DNA of 64,000 bases, taken from the NCBI GenBank assembly GCA_025024175.1, contig QCXZ01000003.1, positions 21,348,392 through 21,412,391 on the forward strand, in the 5' to 3' direction. Shown one piece after another: positions 34,249-45,009 of this stretch. How positions within the stretch are numbered: position 1 is the stretch's first letter; every line of letters starts with the position of its first letter. Under the pieces are notes generated by a model. That model did not search any database and was not told the origin of the DNA. It saw only the letters and a list, made by a program, of their open reading frames with translations. The position numbers and the translations under genes were made by a program. The DNA comes from Rhyzopertha dominica. Its lineage: Eukaryota; Arthropoda; Insecta; Coleoptera; Bostrichidae.

Positions 34249-34454
34249 TGTAAGGTGAATATGGGTATGGCCACATATTTACTTTGCTCTTCATTTAATT
34301 AAGTCTGGAAATAGAAATTACTGATTCCATCGTATGGCTTTCCAGGTATATGTAAACGGGTGCTTCATCTAACAGTTTACTTAATTTTATGCGAATCAGT
34401 TATATAGTTTTCGATTGGTAATTTTTTTATTTTTCTAGGTAGCTGTGGCCGAGT

Positions 34455-34590
34455 TACCCGCGATTTCGAGGTAACTGGACCACCCTCCTGTAGTATTTAG
34501 TCTGAAAGCATTATAAATGTTTCAGGGTAACTGGGCTATCCTCTATACTTTGAGGTACAAGTCAATAAACTCTTAACTTGACGCGTAATG
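34455..34590. repeat. pair of GGTAACTGG direct repeats
   Basis: AGGTAACTGGACCACCCTCC and GGGTAACTGGGCTATCCTC occur about 75 bases apart in direct orientation. Their role is unknown; they may be subterminal repeats of the enclosing element. Confidence 0.45.
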
Positions 34591-34614
34591 GTTTCTAAAA
34601 CTGGAAATTCTTTA

Positions 34615-34735
34615 GTGCGCTCATACCGCGGGTGTTAGCGAGGGTATCTAGGCAACAGATCACACGGACTGACGTCACAGCTAAGCGCGGCGACAGGCAG
34701 CCGTTTCAAATACTCATTTTGCGCGGCAAACATTT
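34615..34735. promoter_or_regulatory. CpG-rich right-end promoter-like patch with CRE
   Basis: TGACGTCA lies at 34670-34677, preceded by CTAGGCAACAGAT, which resembles an RFX X-box half, and followed by TAAGCGCGGC. TGACGTCA followed by TAAGCGCGGC also occurs in the left promoter of the 1.27 kb elements, with a longer spacer. No downstream ORF was recognised on either strand. Confidence 0.4.
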
Positions 34736-34851
34736 AATAATGAATTATTAATTAAAGGACCGTCCTAGATGTCTAAAATTTTAAACACGTAATTAAACAG
34801 TATTATAGATTATTTATATGCAATTTTTAAAAATAGTGCAAGTTGCCTATT

Positions 34852-35179
34852 CATTGTCGACGCGTAGACAATGGCATCGACGTTTCGACGTCGACTAATT
34901 TAGTGATGTCGACAACGTAAACAATGTGTGAACAATAATTAACTAGGTTACCATTTCGTTTGCTTCTTAAAAGAGCTCTAACACACTACGTCAGCATTTT
35001 CACTTCTTAAAGTGCAATATTTTATATTTAACACGCCAGTGTACACTTTTACGTGTGAAGAAATCAAGAGCACTAAATTAACAGACTACGCACACGCAAC
35101 TGCAACCACACAAGCCTAACCTAACGTTTGAATCATAACCTCAGTTCTTGCCATTGTCGACGTGTCGATGTCGACAATG
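34852..35179. mobile_element. MITE-like unit with GTCGAC-rich inverted ends
   Basis: It begins CATTGTCGACGCG and ends CGATGTCGACAATG, inverted partners. Inside both ends further GTCGAC and CGTCGA motifs recur (34880-34915 and 35155-35190). It abuts the right end of the YqaJ element exactly, so it may instead be an extension of that element's terminus. No coding sequence. Confidence 0.5.
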
Positions 35180-35225
35180 AAAGTCGACGCTAACAGCAAC
35201 TTTAACAAAAAAAGGAGAGACTGGC

Positions 35226-35483
35226 TCTGTCTTTTGTGTTGCCGGATCAAACTTGAGACTAGAGTGGCGGTACCGTATAATATAGTAACCTTATTTTCCA
35301 CCAAGCTCACTAAATCTGGACAGGTGCCGGCAACTATCTCTGTTATTGAAGGATTTAATAGCTATGATCATGGTTGCTAGGCAAAATTGTAATCCAGCAA
35401 TAACACTCGCTACCCTATCATCCTGTCTTATATGTTTCTGGATCAAACTTGAGACTAGAATTGGCGGTACATTACAATGTAAT
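35226..35483 (+). repeat. direct repeat, about 55 bp, spaced 196 bp
   Basis: GGATCAAACTTGAGACTAGA followed by GGCGGTAC occurs at about 35243 and again at about 35439 with similar flanks (TGTCTT..TGT before, TATAAT/TACAAT after). This is a diverged two-copy tandem unit. Confidence 0.6.
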
Positions 35484-35489
35484 TTTCTA

Positions 35490-37145
35490 CTAAATATTTG
35501 AGCTAAGTAATATCTAATAATTTCATGCAGTACATATTAGAAGCAAATCACCAAGAGCAGTGAAAGAGTTAACGATTCTGATTCTACGTGGAAACAATTT
35601 AACCTTTTAAACACTACCTACAACGGTACGATTCATATCTTTCACGTGCATGTGAGATAAAATTCTCCATTCATGACATGAACATGCAGTGTGTCACTTT
35701 TATAAATATGAGGTATTAGGTTAAGGAACCGGTCGATTGATCAGAAAGAAACACGTCGTTTTATGTTTACGGTTATCATTACCCGTTTGTTAGGAATATT
35801 TGTATTAATCGTTACCAACTCTTAATTCCGGCTTAGCCAATTGCAATCGTTTATTACATACTTCTACTTCTAATGCAATCAAAACTTAAATTGTACAATT
35901 TTAATACCACCTTACTATTAATAGAACTAAACTGTAGAATAATGTGGAAAGAATTGTTTATGATAATTGATAATAATTCAAGGATTAAAAAAATACTACC
36001 TAATCTTGTTGCTTTTTGTTAATCTATTGAATTTTTTTTGTATTTATTGTTTGACTGAAGATGATGGGTTCTATGAAAGACCTAGTGCAAGTCCAAAATC
36101 CTTTTTAAATTTCTATAAAGCAGTATCAATACTTGCAATTCAAATCCAACATATTCAACAAAGTGGTGAATTAAGTAAACAGGAGAAATGGATCACACAT
36201 TGTACCTTAAAACAATTAATAAAACCGTTTAAAGCAATCATCGGTATATTTAAACTGTTTTTTTTACTTCTTTCCTCAAAATATGACAGAAAACTAAGAT
36301 ACGGTTTACAATGTTATGTTGCATTTTAAAATACAAATTTGGTTTGTTACTCTTAAATTCAACATCCTCTATAAGTACTTTCTCCTACTATTACACTAAA
36401 AGTGCCTCCCAAATCCTTACAAAAAGGCACGTATGAATAGTGTTTTGCACATTAGCTGTATACATACAAATGTTTTATACACTACCTACATCTCTTTTAC
36501 AAATTGCAAAAAAATACAAATTTCAGAGCATGCCATTACAAAATTTTTAAATTACCAATGTATGCAAATCGCCACTAATCCTATATTACAACAAAATAGA
36601 AGTTTATAACTTAGGTACCAGTATAAAAATTCTAAATTTCCCTGAGATTGCTTCTATCTCACACTTGCTCTCTCATTTACTTCTAGGTACATGTTCTTGT
36701 CTGGCTTCTCGGTTGTTTTTACCAACATTGTGTAACATATCTGAATTAATTAACGTTTGATACAATCTTGTTTTTCTGCACCAAGTGTAAATGTCATATT
36801 CACAGATTAACGAGTTTTCACCGTTTTGTTTGTCTAATAACCAAAAAGCAGTGGAAATATAATAATAAACTATTAAATCTCCACTAAGAAAAACTATACA
36901 GTCCACTCCAAACTCACCATTTTTCGGGCCAAACGAACCAGATATCAAGACCTGGCTTGAAAACGTCGAAAACAAATGAAGTATACAGGGCAAAAAAAAA
37001 GATTTTCAAAAAAAACCGATTTTGAGTTAATGGCGCGAAACCATAGCTAAAATACAAAAGAATCAGCGTGGATATCGAAACCAGACAAAAATGAAGACAG
37101 TAACAAGCTACAGAGATATAGAAATATTTGACACACTGGGGAAAA
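35490..37145. other. no gene recognised
   Basis: Two open frames (35967-36329 plus and 36673-36993 minus) have no recognisable domain and ordinary AT-rich composition. Neither is supported. Confidence 0.4.
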
Positions 37146-37149
37146 AAGA

Positions 37150-37320
37150 TGAGTGTTCTATAAACGATCCATGAATCCAGGTGCTTATGGAAATTATCGA
37201 TTAAATCAGTTTTTCGCCTCTCAGGAAAGTGAACACAACTATTGTTTTGATAGGTATCGCCGTAGTTTTTGTAGCTTGGCAGTAGTTACAAAAAGGCAGC
37301 ACAAAGAATAGAAAAGCTAG
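37150..37320 (-). mobile_element. truncated copy of the TA-flanked MITE
   Basis: CTTATGGAAATTATCGATTA, CGCCTCTCAGGAAAGTGA and TAGCTTGGCAGTAGTTACAA match the reverse complement of the 359-365 bp MITE. The middle is deleted and both termini have decayed. Confidence 0.75.
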
Positions 37321-37367
37321 CACACTTTTGTATAGTGAAGTAGAGTTTAGTTGTAGAGTGTAATATT

Positions 37368-37667
37368 GTGTGGCAACTTGCAATGGTTGATCAAAATGTA
37401 AAACAGTTGTCATCGTGTTCGACATATAACGAACCTTCCATTACTTTTGTTGTCATACCGCCCAAACAGAAGTTACAAAATCTTGATGTACTTCCTGTTG
37501 GTCAATTTCATTTGCCTGTACAAAAATACAAGGAAGGCATTCCAATATATTTCAAGAAGAACCAAAACCTGCAGGATCTCCAGCGAATTTGTGAAAATTT
37601 TTATGCAGACACATATACTTTTAAACCGCTGCAAAACGGTATCACAAGTATTTTTTGTTATGAGTAG
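37368..37667 (+). CDS. unrecognised coding-like ORF
   Basis: The frame holds VVIPPKQKLQNLDVLPVGQF, KYKEGIPIYFKKNQNLQDLQ and CENFY with balanced amino-acid use unlike nearby chance frames. The end, lY..gIPi..kK..dlqdl....fY, resembles a recurring segment of insect transposon-encoded proteins, but I cannot name it. Sequence directly before it belongs to a MITE remnant. It may be an old transposon exon. Confidence 0.3.
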   Translation: MWQLAMVDQNVKQLSSCSTYNEPSITFVVIPPKQKLQNLDVLPVGQFHLPVQKYKEGIPIYFKKNQNLQDLQRICENFYADTYTFKPLQNGITSIFCYE

Positions 37668-37679
37668 TTTTTTTATTTT

Positions 37680-38285
37680 ATTTTTTTTCTTGACTATATC
37701 CATATGTTGTAGTTTCCTAATAATATACGCCATTTCCCGATATTGTGAAAGATTTATCCCTGCGTTTATGGTGTTTTGCTTATGCGACAATCTTCCTTTT
37801 CACTTTTCTCTTTCATGGTAAGTAGACATGTATATGTATTGTTTAAAAAATATGTGGAACTTTTATTACACTTTACAACATACGAAAAGCTTAGAGGTCT
37901 TGAAGGTTTAAAAATTATTTTTCTCGAAAACCACTTTTTAGACATTAATCTTTTTGCCCTGTAACCTTCAAATGAGGACTCTACTCTTCAACGAATTTGA
38001 ACATAGCCTGACTTCATTGATGTTCTGTAAACGTCACCCACAGTTTTCAGTCATACTATACACTACACCTAACTAATAAAAAACTTACAAGTACATGTTC
38101 ACAAAATCTTTTGTTTTCTACAGAGTCCTTAATTGGCATGAGTGATTTTCCAAATAATCAAACGGTGTTCCATTTTAAAGGGCAATTTGGCCAGTTTTAA
38201 GAATTTTGCCGCCAACATAGACCCCAAATGGTGCTGAAAGCAGTTGCTCTTACTTTCACACTGTTCTACTGTTTACACTCCGGCA
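37680..38285. other. no gene recognised
   Basis: AT-rich, with only chance-like frames. The last 60 bases (TGCTCTTACTTTCACACTGT) already resemble the end of the tandem unit that follows. Confidence 0.4.
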
Positions 38286-38290
38286 GTCTG

Positions 38291-38768
38291 TTCTGTTATA
38301 GTCAATTCCCTCGATATTCCTGCCTAAAAGGCCAAACAAGGACGAAACTAGTCGTGAAATCCGAATGAATCGACAAGAGCTGATGATATTTAATTCATCT
38401 CGCTCACCGACCTAATGCGATCGCTAGGACCTAGCTCTAGGTCATAAGTAGCTACCACAGTCATTGGCCGCCTAGTATGCAAAAACGTTCCGCGTTCCGT
38501 CTAGATCGCGCTGAGGGCGCTTACTCTCGATCTGTTATGGTCANTTCTTTCGGTATTCCGGTCTAAAGAGTCCAAACAAGGACAAAACTAGTCGCGTGAT
38601 CCGAATGAATCAACCAGAGGAAATGTTATTTGTTTCATCTTACTCAAAAAGAGCTTTTGTGTGATAGCTAGCACCCTGCTCTGTGGTTACCACAATCGTG
38701 ACCTGCCTAGTGTGCAGAGGTCTTGGATCGCTCTGAGGAAGTTTGCTCTCACTTTCACACTATCCTGG
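38291..38768 (+). repeat. two tandem units, about 240 bp each
   Basis: TCTGTTATAGTCAATTC at 38292 and TCTGTTATGGTCANTTC at 38531 begin two units that share GGTATTCC/GATATTCC, CCAAACAAGGACRAAACTAG, CCGAATGAATC, GCTACCACA/GGTTACCACA, GCCTAGTRTGCA and TGAGG..GYTTGCTCTC. A partial unit end precedes the first. The structure is satellite-like; total copy number is unknown. Confidence 0.75.
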
Positions 38769-38769
38769 C

Positions 38770-39440
38770 ATAGTTTTTAAAATGCTTAAGTGATTATTTA
38801 ATGATTCAAATCTGTTCAAGAATACTGATTCTAAAGATTCATTGACCCACTTCCCTTCTAATAAAGATAATAAAAAAAAACTAGGACTAGTAGGACCAGT
38901 AATGTAAAACCCAAAATAATCGTGCAGATTTACTAAATGTAAAAACTCTCAGCAATCAAAGACTGATTCTCTGCTGTAATCTTAAATATCTACATATCCA
39001 TGCATTTTCTGATGCAAGCAAATTATGTTATGCTTCGTATAAATTCATCATAGGGCAAGTTGAAGTCATTCTAAATTCAAAACTTATAATTCTTTAATCT
39101 GATCAATCCACAACACCATTTCCATTCATTTTCTAGCGGACGATTCGCCGACAGCGAACCGTCTCTACTTGTAGTGAAGCAAAAGAACTTCAGAAATTTC
39201 CAAATGTTGCAAACAAAACAAAGACAATGTCACCAAACCAAGCATACACTGTCGAAGCTGGATCGAATCCTACCTTTCCTTCACGATGGCTCAGCTCCAC
39301 CGATAGCATGGAAAAGAAGTAGACCATCCTGAGCCAGACGACGACATTCGAGCTGTATCCATAAAGACTGGTTCAGCAGTCATTGAGCGATAGCTGAACT
39401 GATGACAGAAGTACACTAGTTCCATTTTGATATGGACACG
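38770..39440. other. no gene recognised
   Basis: Nothing with a recognisable family was found. From about 39150 the composition becomes less AT-rich. Confidence 0.4.
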
Positions 39441-39446
39441 CCTTAG

Positions 39447-39640
39447 GCCAGTAATGACTCATCTAGCAGTAGCTTTACAAATTACGACATACGGTCCGTA
39501 GTAGAGAGATCTACACTTCAGATTGCCCGGTCATTTGGTGAAAATTGGTAATGCGTCATCTACCAGTGAATTTACGAACTATGACATAGCTTGGTCGGTA
39601 AGTATAGAGATCTTACATTGCCAATTACCCAGTTAGCTTT
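39447..39640 (+). repeat. two direct units, about 97 bp each
   Basis: GTAATGACTCATCTAGCAGT at 39451 and GTAATGCGTCATCTACCAGT at 39548 start two units that continue through TTTACRAAYTAYGACATA, GGTCSGTA and AGAGATCTWAC. A satellite-like duplication. Confidence 0.65.
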
Positions 39641-39927
39641 TGGGCCCAGTAAAGTAATTTAACTTTGAAAGATTAATCTTTGTCATTCATTTTAGATAAA
39701 AGTTAATTACCTCCTCTACCACGTATTTCAGATATACATATCTACGTAAAACTTACGGGTGTATCAAGGATACAGCTATCAGTGTTTTTTAGATTGTATA
39801 TTCTGTACGATTGAAGACTATTGTTTTGAAGAGAACGACTTACGTTACATTTATTAAATTACCCTAAAACTATGCAAAAAGATATAAAAAATTATCAAAA
39901 TCCACCTACAAACTATTCCTTATAAGA

Positions 39928-40612
39928 GGGGGGGGCTGCAAAACGACCCTTGCCTTCAACAAGCACACCGTCTCCAGAAAACGAAAGGAAGAGGGCGAAG
40001 TGGAAAGCACTTAAACCCCGATCCTTTGCGCAAGCGGCGAATGCGAAGCTGAGGGGGGGCAATAGCTGGGAAGAACTTCCCAGCTGAACTTCTATCGGCC
40101 AAGCAGGCGGCCGACATTGAACTGTCCATGGAAAGGAAGATCGATGATCTTCCTGAGGGCACTAGAATGCCCCGATTTGATGAGTTCAAGTGGTCTGAGC
40201 AGGGTGTCATCCTGATAACCTGCGCGGACCAGGAAACTAAAGACTGGATTAAATCCAGTCTCTTGGAATTAGGGTCGGCAACCGCTCTCATATTTCTTGA
40301 GAGCGAGCAGATTCCTAATTCCTATCATATGGGTGTAGTGGAAAGTAGCACTTGTAGGTTCTGCTCAGAAGAGGAGGAAACTCCGATCCACCTCCTTACC
40401 AACTGCGGACCGCTGGGGGGCAAAAGGTTTGGAGAATTTGGGTCTCAATTTATTAAGACTGAAGATCTTTATAGATTACCTTGGAAAGAGATACTGCACT
40501 TCTTTGAGAAGGCAGGACTCTTCTACGGTGCGGGCACAATGGATCGAAAGGTCTAAGTGCAGCGCCCCGCCCCATTTGCAGGGTCACACCGCAGAAGATA
40601 GAATAGAATAGA
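39928..40612 (+). mobile_element. internally deleted non-LTR element (SIDE-like), 685 bp
   Basis: It is flanked by a perfect 13 bp target duplication ATTCCTTATAAGA (39915-39927 and 40613-40625). It starts with a G-run, carries one fused ORF, and ends with a GATAGAATAGAATAGAA tail made of TAGAA repeats. The 5' part comes from a LINE ORF1-type protein and the 3' part from the ORF2 C-terminus plus 3' UTR, so the middle was deleted before insertion. Confidence 0.8.
40128..40556 (+). CDS. fused LINE protein: DUF4780-like start and ORF2 zinc-finger end, 142 aa
   Basis: Residues 1-52 (MERKIDDLPEGTRMPRFDEF, then GVILITCADQETKDWIKSSL) resemble the DUF4780-type domain found with insect LINEs: acidic residue, P.F, then hydrophobic-TCADe..kdWl. 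From about residue 65 onward, YHMGVVESSTCRFCSEEEE and IHLLTNC form the CX2CX8HX4C finger after the RNase H domain of R1/Jockey-clade ORF2. It ends with PWKEILHFFEKAGL. The frame is intact across the junction. Whether the product is made or helps mobilise the element is unknown. The frame may extend upstream of this ATG to about 40100. Confidence 0.55.
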   Translation: MERKIDDLPEGTRMPRFDEFKWSEQGVILITCADQETKDWIKSSLLELGSATALIFLESEQIPNSYHMGVVESSTCRFCSEEEETPIHLLTNCGPLGGKRFGEFGSQFIKTEDLYRLPWKEILHFFEKAGLFYGAGTMDRKV

Positions 40613-40629
40613 ATTCCTTATAAGAAAGA

Positions 40630-42470
40630 TGTATATGTAAAGCCACTTCAAACATATTTTTTCATTTCAGTTTCTGTTTTTATTCTGTCATGTAGAATGT
40701 AGTATCCCTTACCAGGTTATGATAGATGTACACTCATCGCACTAGGGTGGTGCTATTTTATCACTTAGACTGATTTTGATTGGTTTGACGATGCTGTTTG
40801 CTCTTTTTGGGGAAAAGGTGCTGTATAATTTTGTACCGACGTTGATACAATACCATTTAAATAGATCACTTGCAAATTGCTTATCATTTCCTTCAGTTCT
40901 TTACCTGGAAACTATTCCAGAAAAAAATCTTGCGGTTCATGGGGTTTTGGTGTGTAAAGTGCAATCCTTGCAGTCCTTTACTAATCTTTCGGCTTCATTA
41001 TATCTTAAGTCACCAAATTCTTCTCAATTGGTTTTTCACTGCAACGATTGTAGACGGGCTCGTGCTATATTTAATACACGTTAAAAAGATTTTGTTAAGA
41101 CAACTATTTTGTTTTTTCCTACAGCAATATCGTTACCCCGTAACTCTTAGTAAAGAGCTTGCTAAATCATCAAAACTTATTTCCGTTGATTGGTATTCAA
41201 ATTAGTTTTCAGTCTTACTAGTACCTGATAGGTTTATGTGTGGTATATGTATCTTCGTTGATGATACCGCAATAAAACATATTTATATATCTTTTGATTA
41301 ACACCTTTTCTTTCGGTTAGTTAATTATTACATATTTGCGCAAGTCAAATGCTTTCGACTTAACGGTCATGTTAAAAGATCAATCAGCAAAACTATACTG
41401 ATCTGCGATGTGCAGAATTTTGTTCACGTTCTTTATTTTACAGAGGTTATAAGGTATCAATTGAAGTATAACCAAAATAGAATTAGACTAACCTGGTCTT
41501 GAAGCAATATACTGTGTATTTAGGACTTGATTGAGGACAATACCAAATGGTAGGTTTAAAATCATGCAATAACTTGAGCAAAATTAGGCGTTAAAAATCC
41601 CTAAAATTAGAAGGACCATAATTCCGATTGGGAGTAATTTTTAAGTTGACGCATAAGGATGAGGTTTATAATGTTTATTCTTTATTTTAACTAAACCAGC
41701 ACCTTAAATTATTACAATTTCAGGTATTGCTTCATGACTAGGTTCTTCTTATTTTAAATTTTGGCAATGGCAATTATTAGTTTCTCTACCTGCGGCGCAA
41801 TACAACTTTATTTTCATCGTGTACCTGTTCACAACTCGTTTACATTTTAAATAGTGTAAGCACCCGAAACTTCCCTAAAAACGCTTCGGTCAATTCATTA
41901 AAAAAAAAGATCGCAGTTACTCAACTGTACAGTGTACATGTTTTAATATGAAATATGATTACGTAATCGAAACGTGGAATTATACGAACTGGTTTTATTG
42001 GACGTTACAGCTTAAAAGCTGTATAATATTCTTTTAATCTAAGGCAATACCCGGTCTAGTTCAACTTCATTTTTCATATTAATTTTATTGGCACTAGGCA
42101 GTGGGAGTTCAGAGACACTTTCCTTAATTAACCATAAAATGTGTACGTGCGTATGACCGTTGCCGAAGTGGTTCGATATTTTAATTTCCATAATTCATCA
42201 GTAATAAAGTAATAGGTCTTCTGTATGCCATACTTTATATAACCCCACTTATCACATTGCCATAACACGTACGCCCACAGGATGCTTTATTTAGAGTTAA
42301 AATAGACAGTTTATCATTATCACGGCGCAGACAAATCCATTAACTGCAAATTAACAAATTTAAGTCGGATTAAGAGCGTGCACATGCATTAAAACGTTAT
42401 CAGTTTGAATTCATTGATCTTATAGGTTGTTGTGAGCATGCGGAGGAGAAGAAAACAAACTTTATTAATT
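40630..42470. other. AT-rich stretch, no gene recognised
   Basis: Several chance frames of 60-110 codons lack any domain. No repeat ends were seen. Confidence 0.45.
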
Positions 42471-42478
42471 CTGAAATA

Positions 42479-43692
42479 CAGGGTGATCAGAAAGTTCCCG
42501 GACTCATGTTTTAAATTTAAATTTTTGTTACGTTTCTGGCATTATGTGTTATTAAAGTTTAGCTTATTTTGTAACCTGTGAAATTCTGTACAGGCTTCGT
42601 GGATTTATTTTGTTAAATTGTTTTTGTGTTTTAAGCTATAAGTCGCGAAGCAAACCGTGCTGTAGTGGTAAAATTGTTCGAATCGGGAACGTCGCCAGCT
42701 GACATCGCAAAACTTCTCCTCATAGCTCGAAGTACAGTCTATGACGCTATAAATCGCTACAAGGAGACTGGTACGACAGCAGACAGACTTCGAAGAGGAT
42801 GACTGGGTCATTACGACGACTCCTCAGAACTTCAATAAGCTCCGATGTTGAAAGAAAAGAAAGATGGCGTAGGAGGCGAAGTTAATGCGCGAATCGGTTC
42901 GTTTGATGGTTCCAGATAAGCTAAAGCTTTGCACGTACAAGCTAAGCTAGGAATGGGCCATTACTTGGACGAGCGAATGAAGCGCGTACGGCTCGAAATT
43001 GCAAAATGCCTTTTCAAAAAGAAGACCTTTTTTGCCGATTTTGTTCACTAATGAAAATGTTTTCACGATTGAGCCCACCGTCAATCGCCAAAACGATCGT
43101 GAACTTCTACAAAAATCGACAGGTATTACTCAGAAATTTCTGCTCTTTCAGACTAACAATGATTTTTTAGAAAAGAGCCCGGTTCAGCGACGCCACTTCT
43201 CGAAATCAGTCATGGTATGGGCGGGAGTATCGAAAAATAGGAAGACGCCGTTGGTTTTCGTCGAGCCCGATGTCAAGATCAACGCTGCAACCTACCAGCA
43301 GCGCATTTTGAAGGATATGGTGATCCCTGGAGCAAACGGCATTCAAAAATTGCCGCTGGACGCTTCAGCAGGACTGGGCACCGGCTCATTTTGCACGATC
43401 CACGATGGATTTTTGTAAAAACCACGGAATCGACATTTGGGGCAAGGACTTATGCCCCTCCAACTCGCCCGACTTCGCGATTTGGTCGATCCTGGAACAA
43501 AAAGCCTGCGCTTCAAGCCACGCCACGATTGAGTCCCTAATGCGCGATCTTCAAAAGGCGTAGGCCGTTTTCGAAAGCGTCTGAAGGCTGTGTGGGGGCG
43601 GATGGCGGGCACTTCGAACATGTCCTCATGTCGTTGCTAAATAATAAAGTTACCGTTAAAATAGGTTGTCCGGGAACTTCCTAGTTACCCTT
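42479..43692 (+). mobile_element. mariner-type transposon, 1.2 kb, inactive
   Basis: CAGGGTGATCAGAAAGTTCC begins the left TIR, and the right end GGAACTTCCTAGTTACCCT is its inverted partner, with the last base mutated. TA lies on both sides (42477-42478, 43693-43694). Size fits Tc1/mariner elements. It contains one broken transposase gene on the plus strand. Confidence 0.85.
42638..43585 (+). pseudogene. mariner-type DDE transposase, decayed
   Basis: The expected start is ATA at 42638 in place of ATG, followed by SREANRAVVVKLFESGTSPA, DIAKLLLIARSTVYDAINRY and KETGTTADRLRRG, the HTH domains. In the catalytic part LFTNENVFTIEP has Asn where the first Asp is usual, SKSVMVWAGVSKNRKTPLVF and KINAATYQQRILKDMVIP follow, and WTLQQDWAPAHFARSTMDF keeps the second Asp. 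SNSPDFAIWSILEQKA keeps a third Asp region but has lost the LNPMDY-like segment. At least three frameshifts and several stops are visible. The class within Tc1/mariner (DD34D to DD39D) cannot be fixed because of the deletion. Confidence 0.8.
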
Positions 43693-43699
43693 TATAGCG

Positions 43700-45000
43700 T
43701 GTGGCAAGCTTTCTTTGTACCTACTGAATGTTTAGGAATACTCAGGTTATTTAGAATTTGAAAATTTGTTTTTGAGTTATGGATCTTTTATTTAAATTAA
43801 TTAAATTGCTGGACTCCCATTACACCCCATGTAGACGCCAATCTGCTGGTTTGTAATTTTTATTAATGAAATAGACTGCTTATGATTTCTAAAGTGACTT
43901 ATTAATAATTTCACGCCGGTTACAAAGTTAAAAAAAATGATACTTGCAATACTCGACAATGTTTTGTATTCAGCACATTAACTATGAAGGAAAACAATTA
44001 GAATGAAAACTGTAAGCTAAAAGGTAAGTCTTCATTTATTTTTAATTTTAATTACACTGATGAGGTTCTTCATCGAAGCATATAAAATATTTGGTTGCTT
44101 CACCAGTTGGTTACAATTTCTAGCACTGAAAATAATAACAATTTTTATGTAACTGATTTCATCTTAAAAATAGACTTCTTTCACATTTCTTAGCTCTGAA
44201 AAACTGTTTTTTGTTTTGTCGATCCTTGGTCTGACATCTTTAGGACAATATGTGATCCTCGATAACAGGCAGGGAAGCAAGCATCAAATGCTTGTTTGTT
44301 TAGCGATGATCGATGTATTCGTGATTCTTGTTACAAGTCAAAGAGGTTTTATCTACGATTTTGTCAGCGACTCTTTTTGGCTTTGAACACAGGTGCGTTA
44401 CGTTTTATTTTATTATTCCGCTTGATGCTCTAGTTTGACACTCGGAAGTTAGGATATATTCACATTAAAAAAGAACATGAATTTGTATCATCTAACCGAC
44501 CATGTCATTTTGTCTCAAAACTGGCAATCAATGATCATATTATCTGAATCTGTAGTCTTGTGGTACCACAATTACACTGAATATTGTATAAAACTTTATT
44601 AAATCACGAGACCCAAGCGCCGCTTAGTCTAATTAACGTATTCTTACGTGATTCACAAGTTCCAAAAATAAATGCTTCATCAGGTTCGCGTTTAAACATG
44701 TATCAAGCAAACCAATTATTTTTTTTACAAGATACCGGGATGTATAATTTGGTATTTTATATGACGTATTGGATATTGGAGATGTTTTTGCTGGAGATTC
44801 ACCTGCAATTGCCGCTCCATTTTCAGTACGTGTACCTTTTATCGCGCAATTTGGGCATTGCATTGGCGCGAAATATGTCCGCTTTTACCGCAAGAGGTGG
44901 TTGTAACACATCAGGTCGTCACAATTTTAAAGAGATATTTGTCTCTTTAGGAGTTTCTTTAGTGGCTGCCTAGCTCCACTTTACACGACTGTTTGACCCG
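43700..45000. other. no gene recognised
   Basis: A plus-strand frame at 44584-44973 has an overlapping minus-strand frame, and neither shows a known domain. Otherwise AT-rich. Confidence 0.4.
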
Positions 45001-45009
45001 AAAGTCACG

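Larger units (their letters stand above)
31776..34850 (+). mobile_element. candidate larger element carrying the SWIM/YqaJ gene
   Basis: AATAGGGAACTTGCA at 31776-31790 pairs with TGCAAGTTGCCTATT at 34836-34850 (one mismatch in 15), and GTCGAC lies just outside both. CRE octamers sit inside both ends (31961 and 34670), as in the 1.27 kb derivatives. Between them lie a YqaJ-type pseudogene and, farther right, no recognisable second gene, which has been lost or overwritten by an inserted cassette at 33843-34248. TIR length and target duplication are uncertain. Confidence 0.5.

Noticed and set aside
34441..34480. GTAGCTGTGGCCGAGT resembling the start of a tRNA-Ser/Leu and a SINE A box
   Set aside because: No box B and no cloverleaf can be drawn; probably accidental.
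35967..36329. 120-codon plus-strand frame
   Set aside because: AT-rich, no domain, no neighbouring relic; consistent with chance.
36673..36993. 106-codon minus-strand frame
   Set aside because: No recognised motif, no conservation evidence and no splice or polyA context.
44584..44973. 129-codon plus-strand frame
   Set aside because: Overlaps an open minus-strand frame, has no domain and lies in repeat-like sequence.
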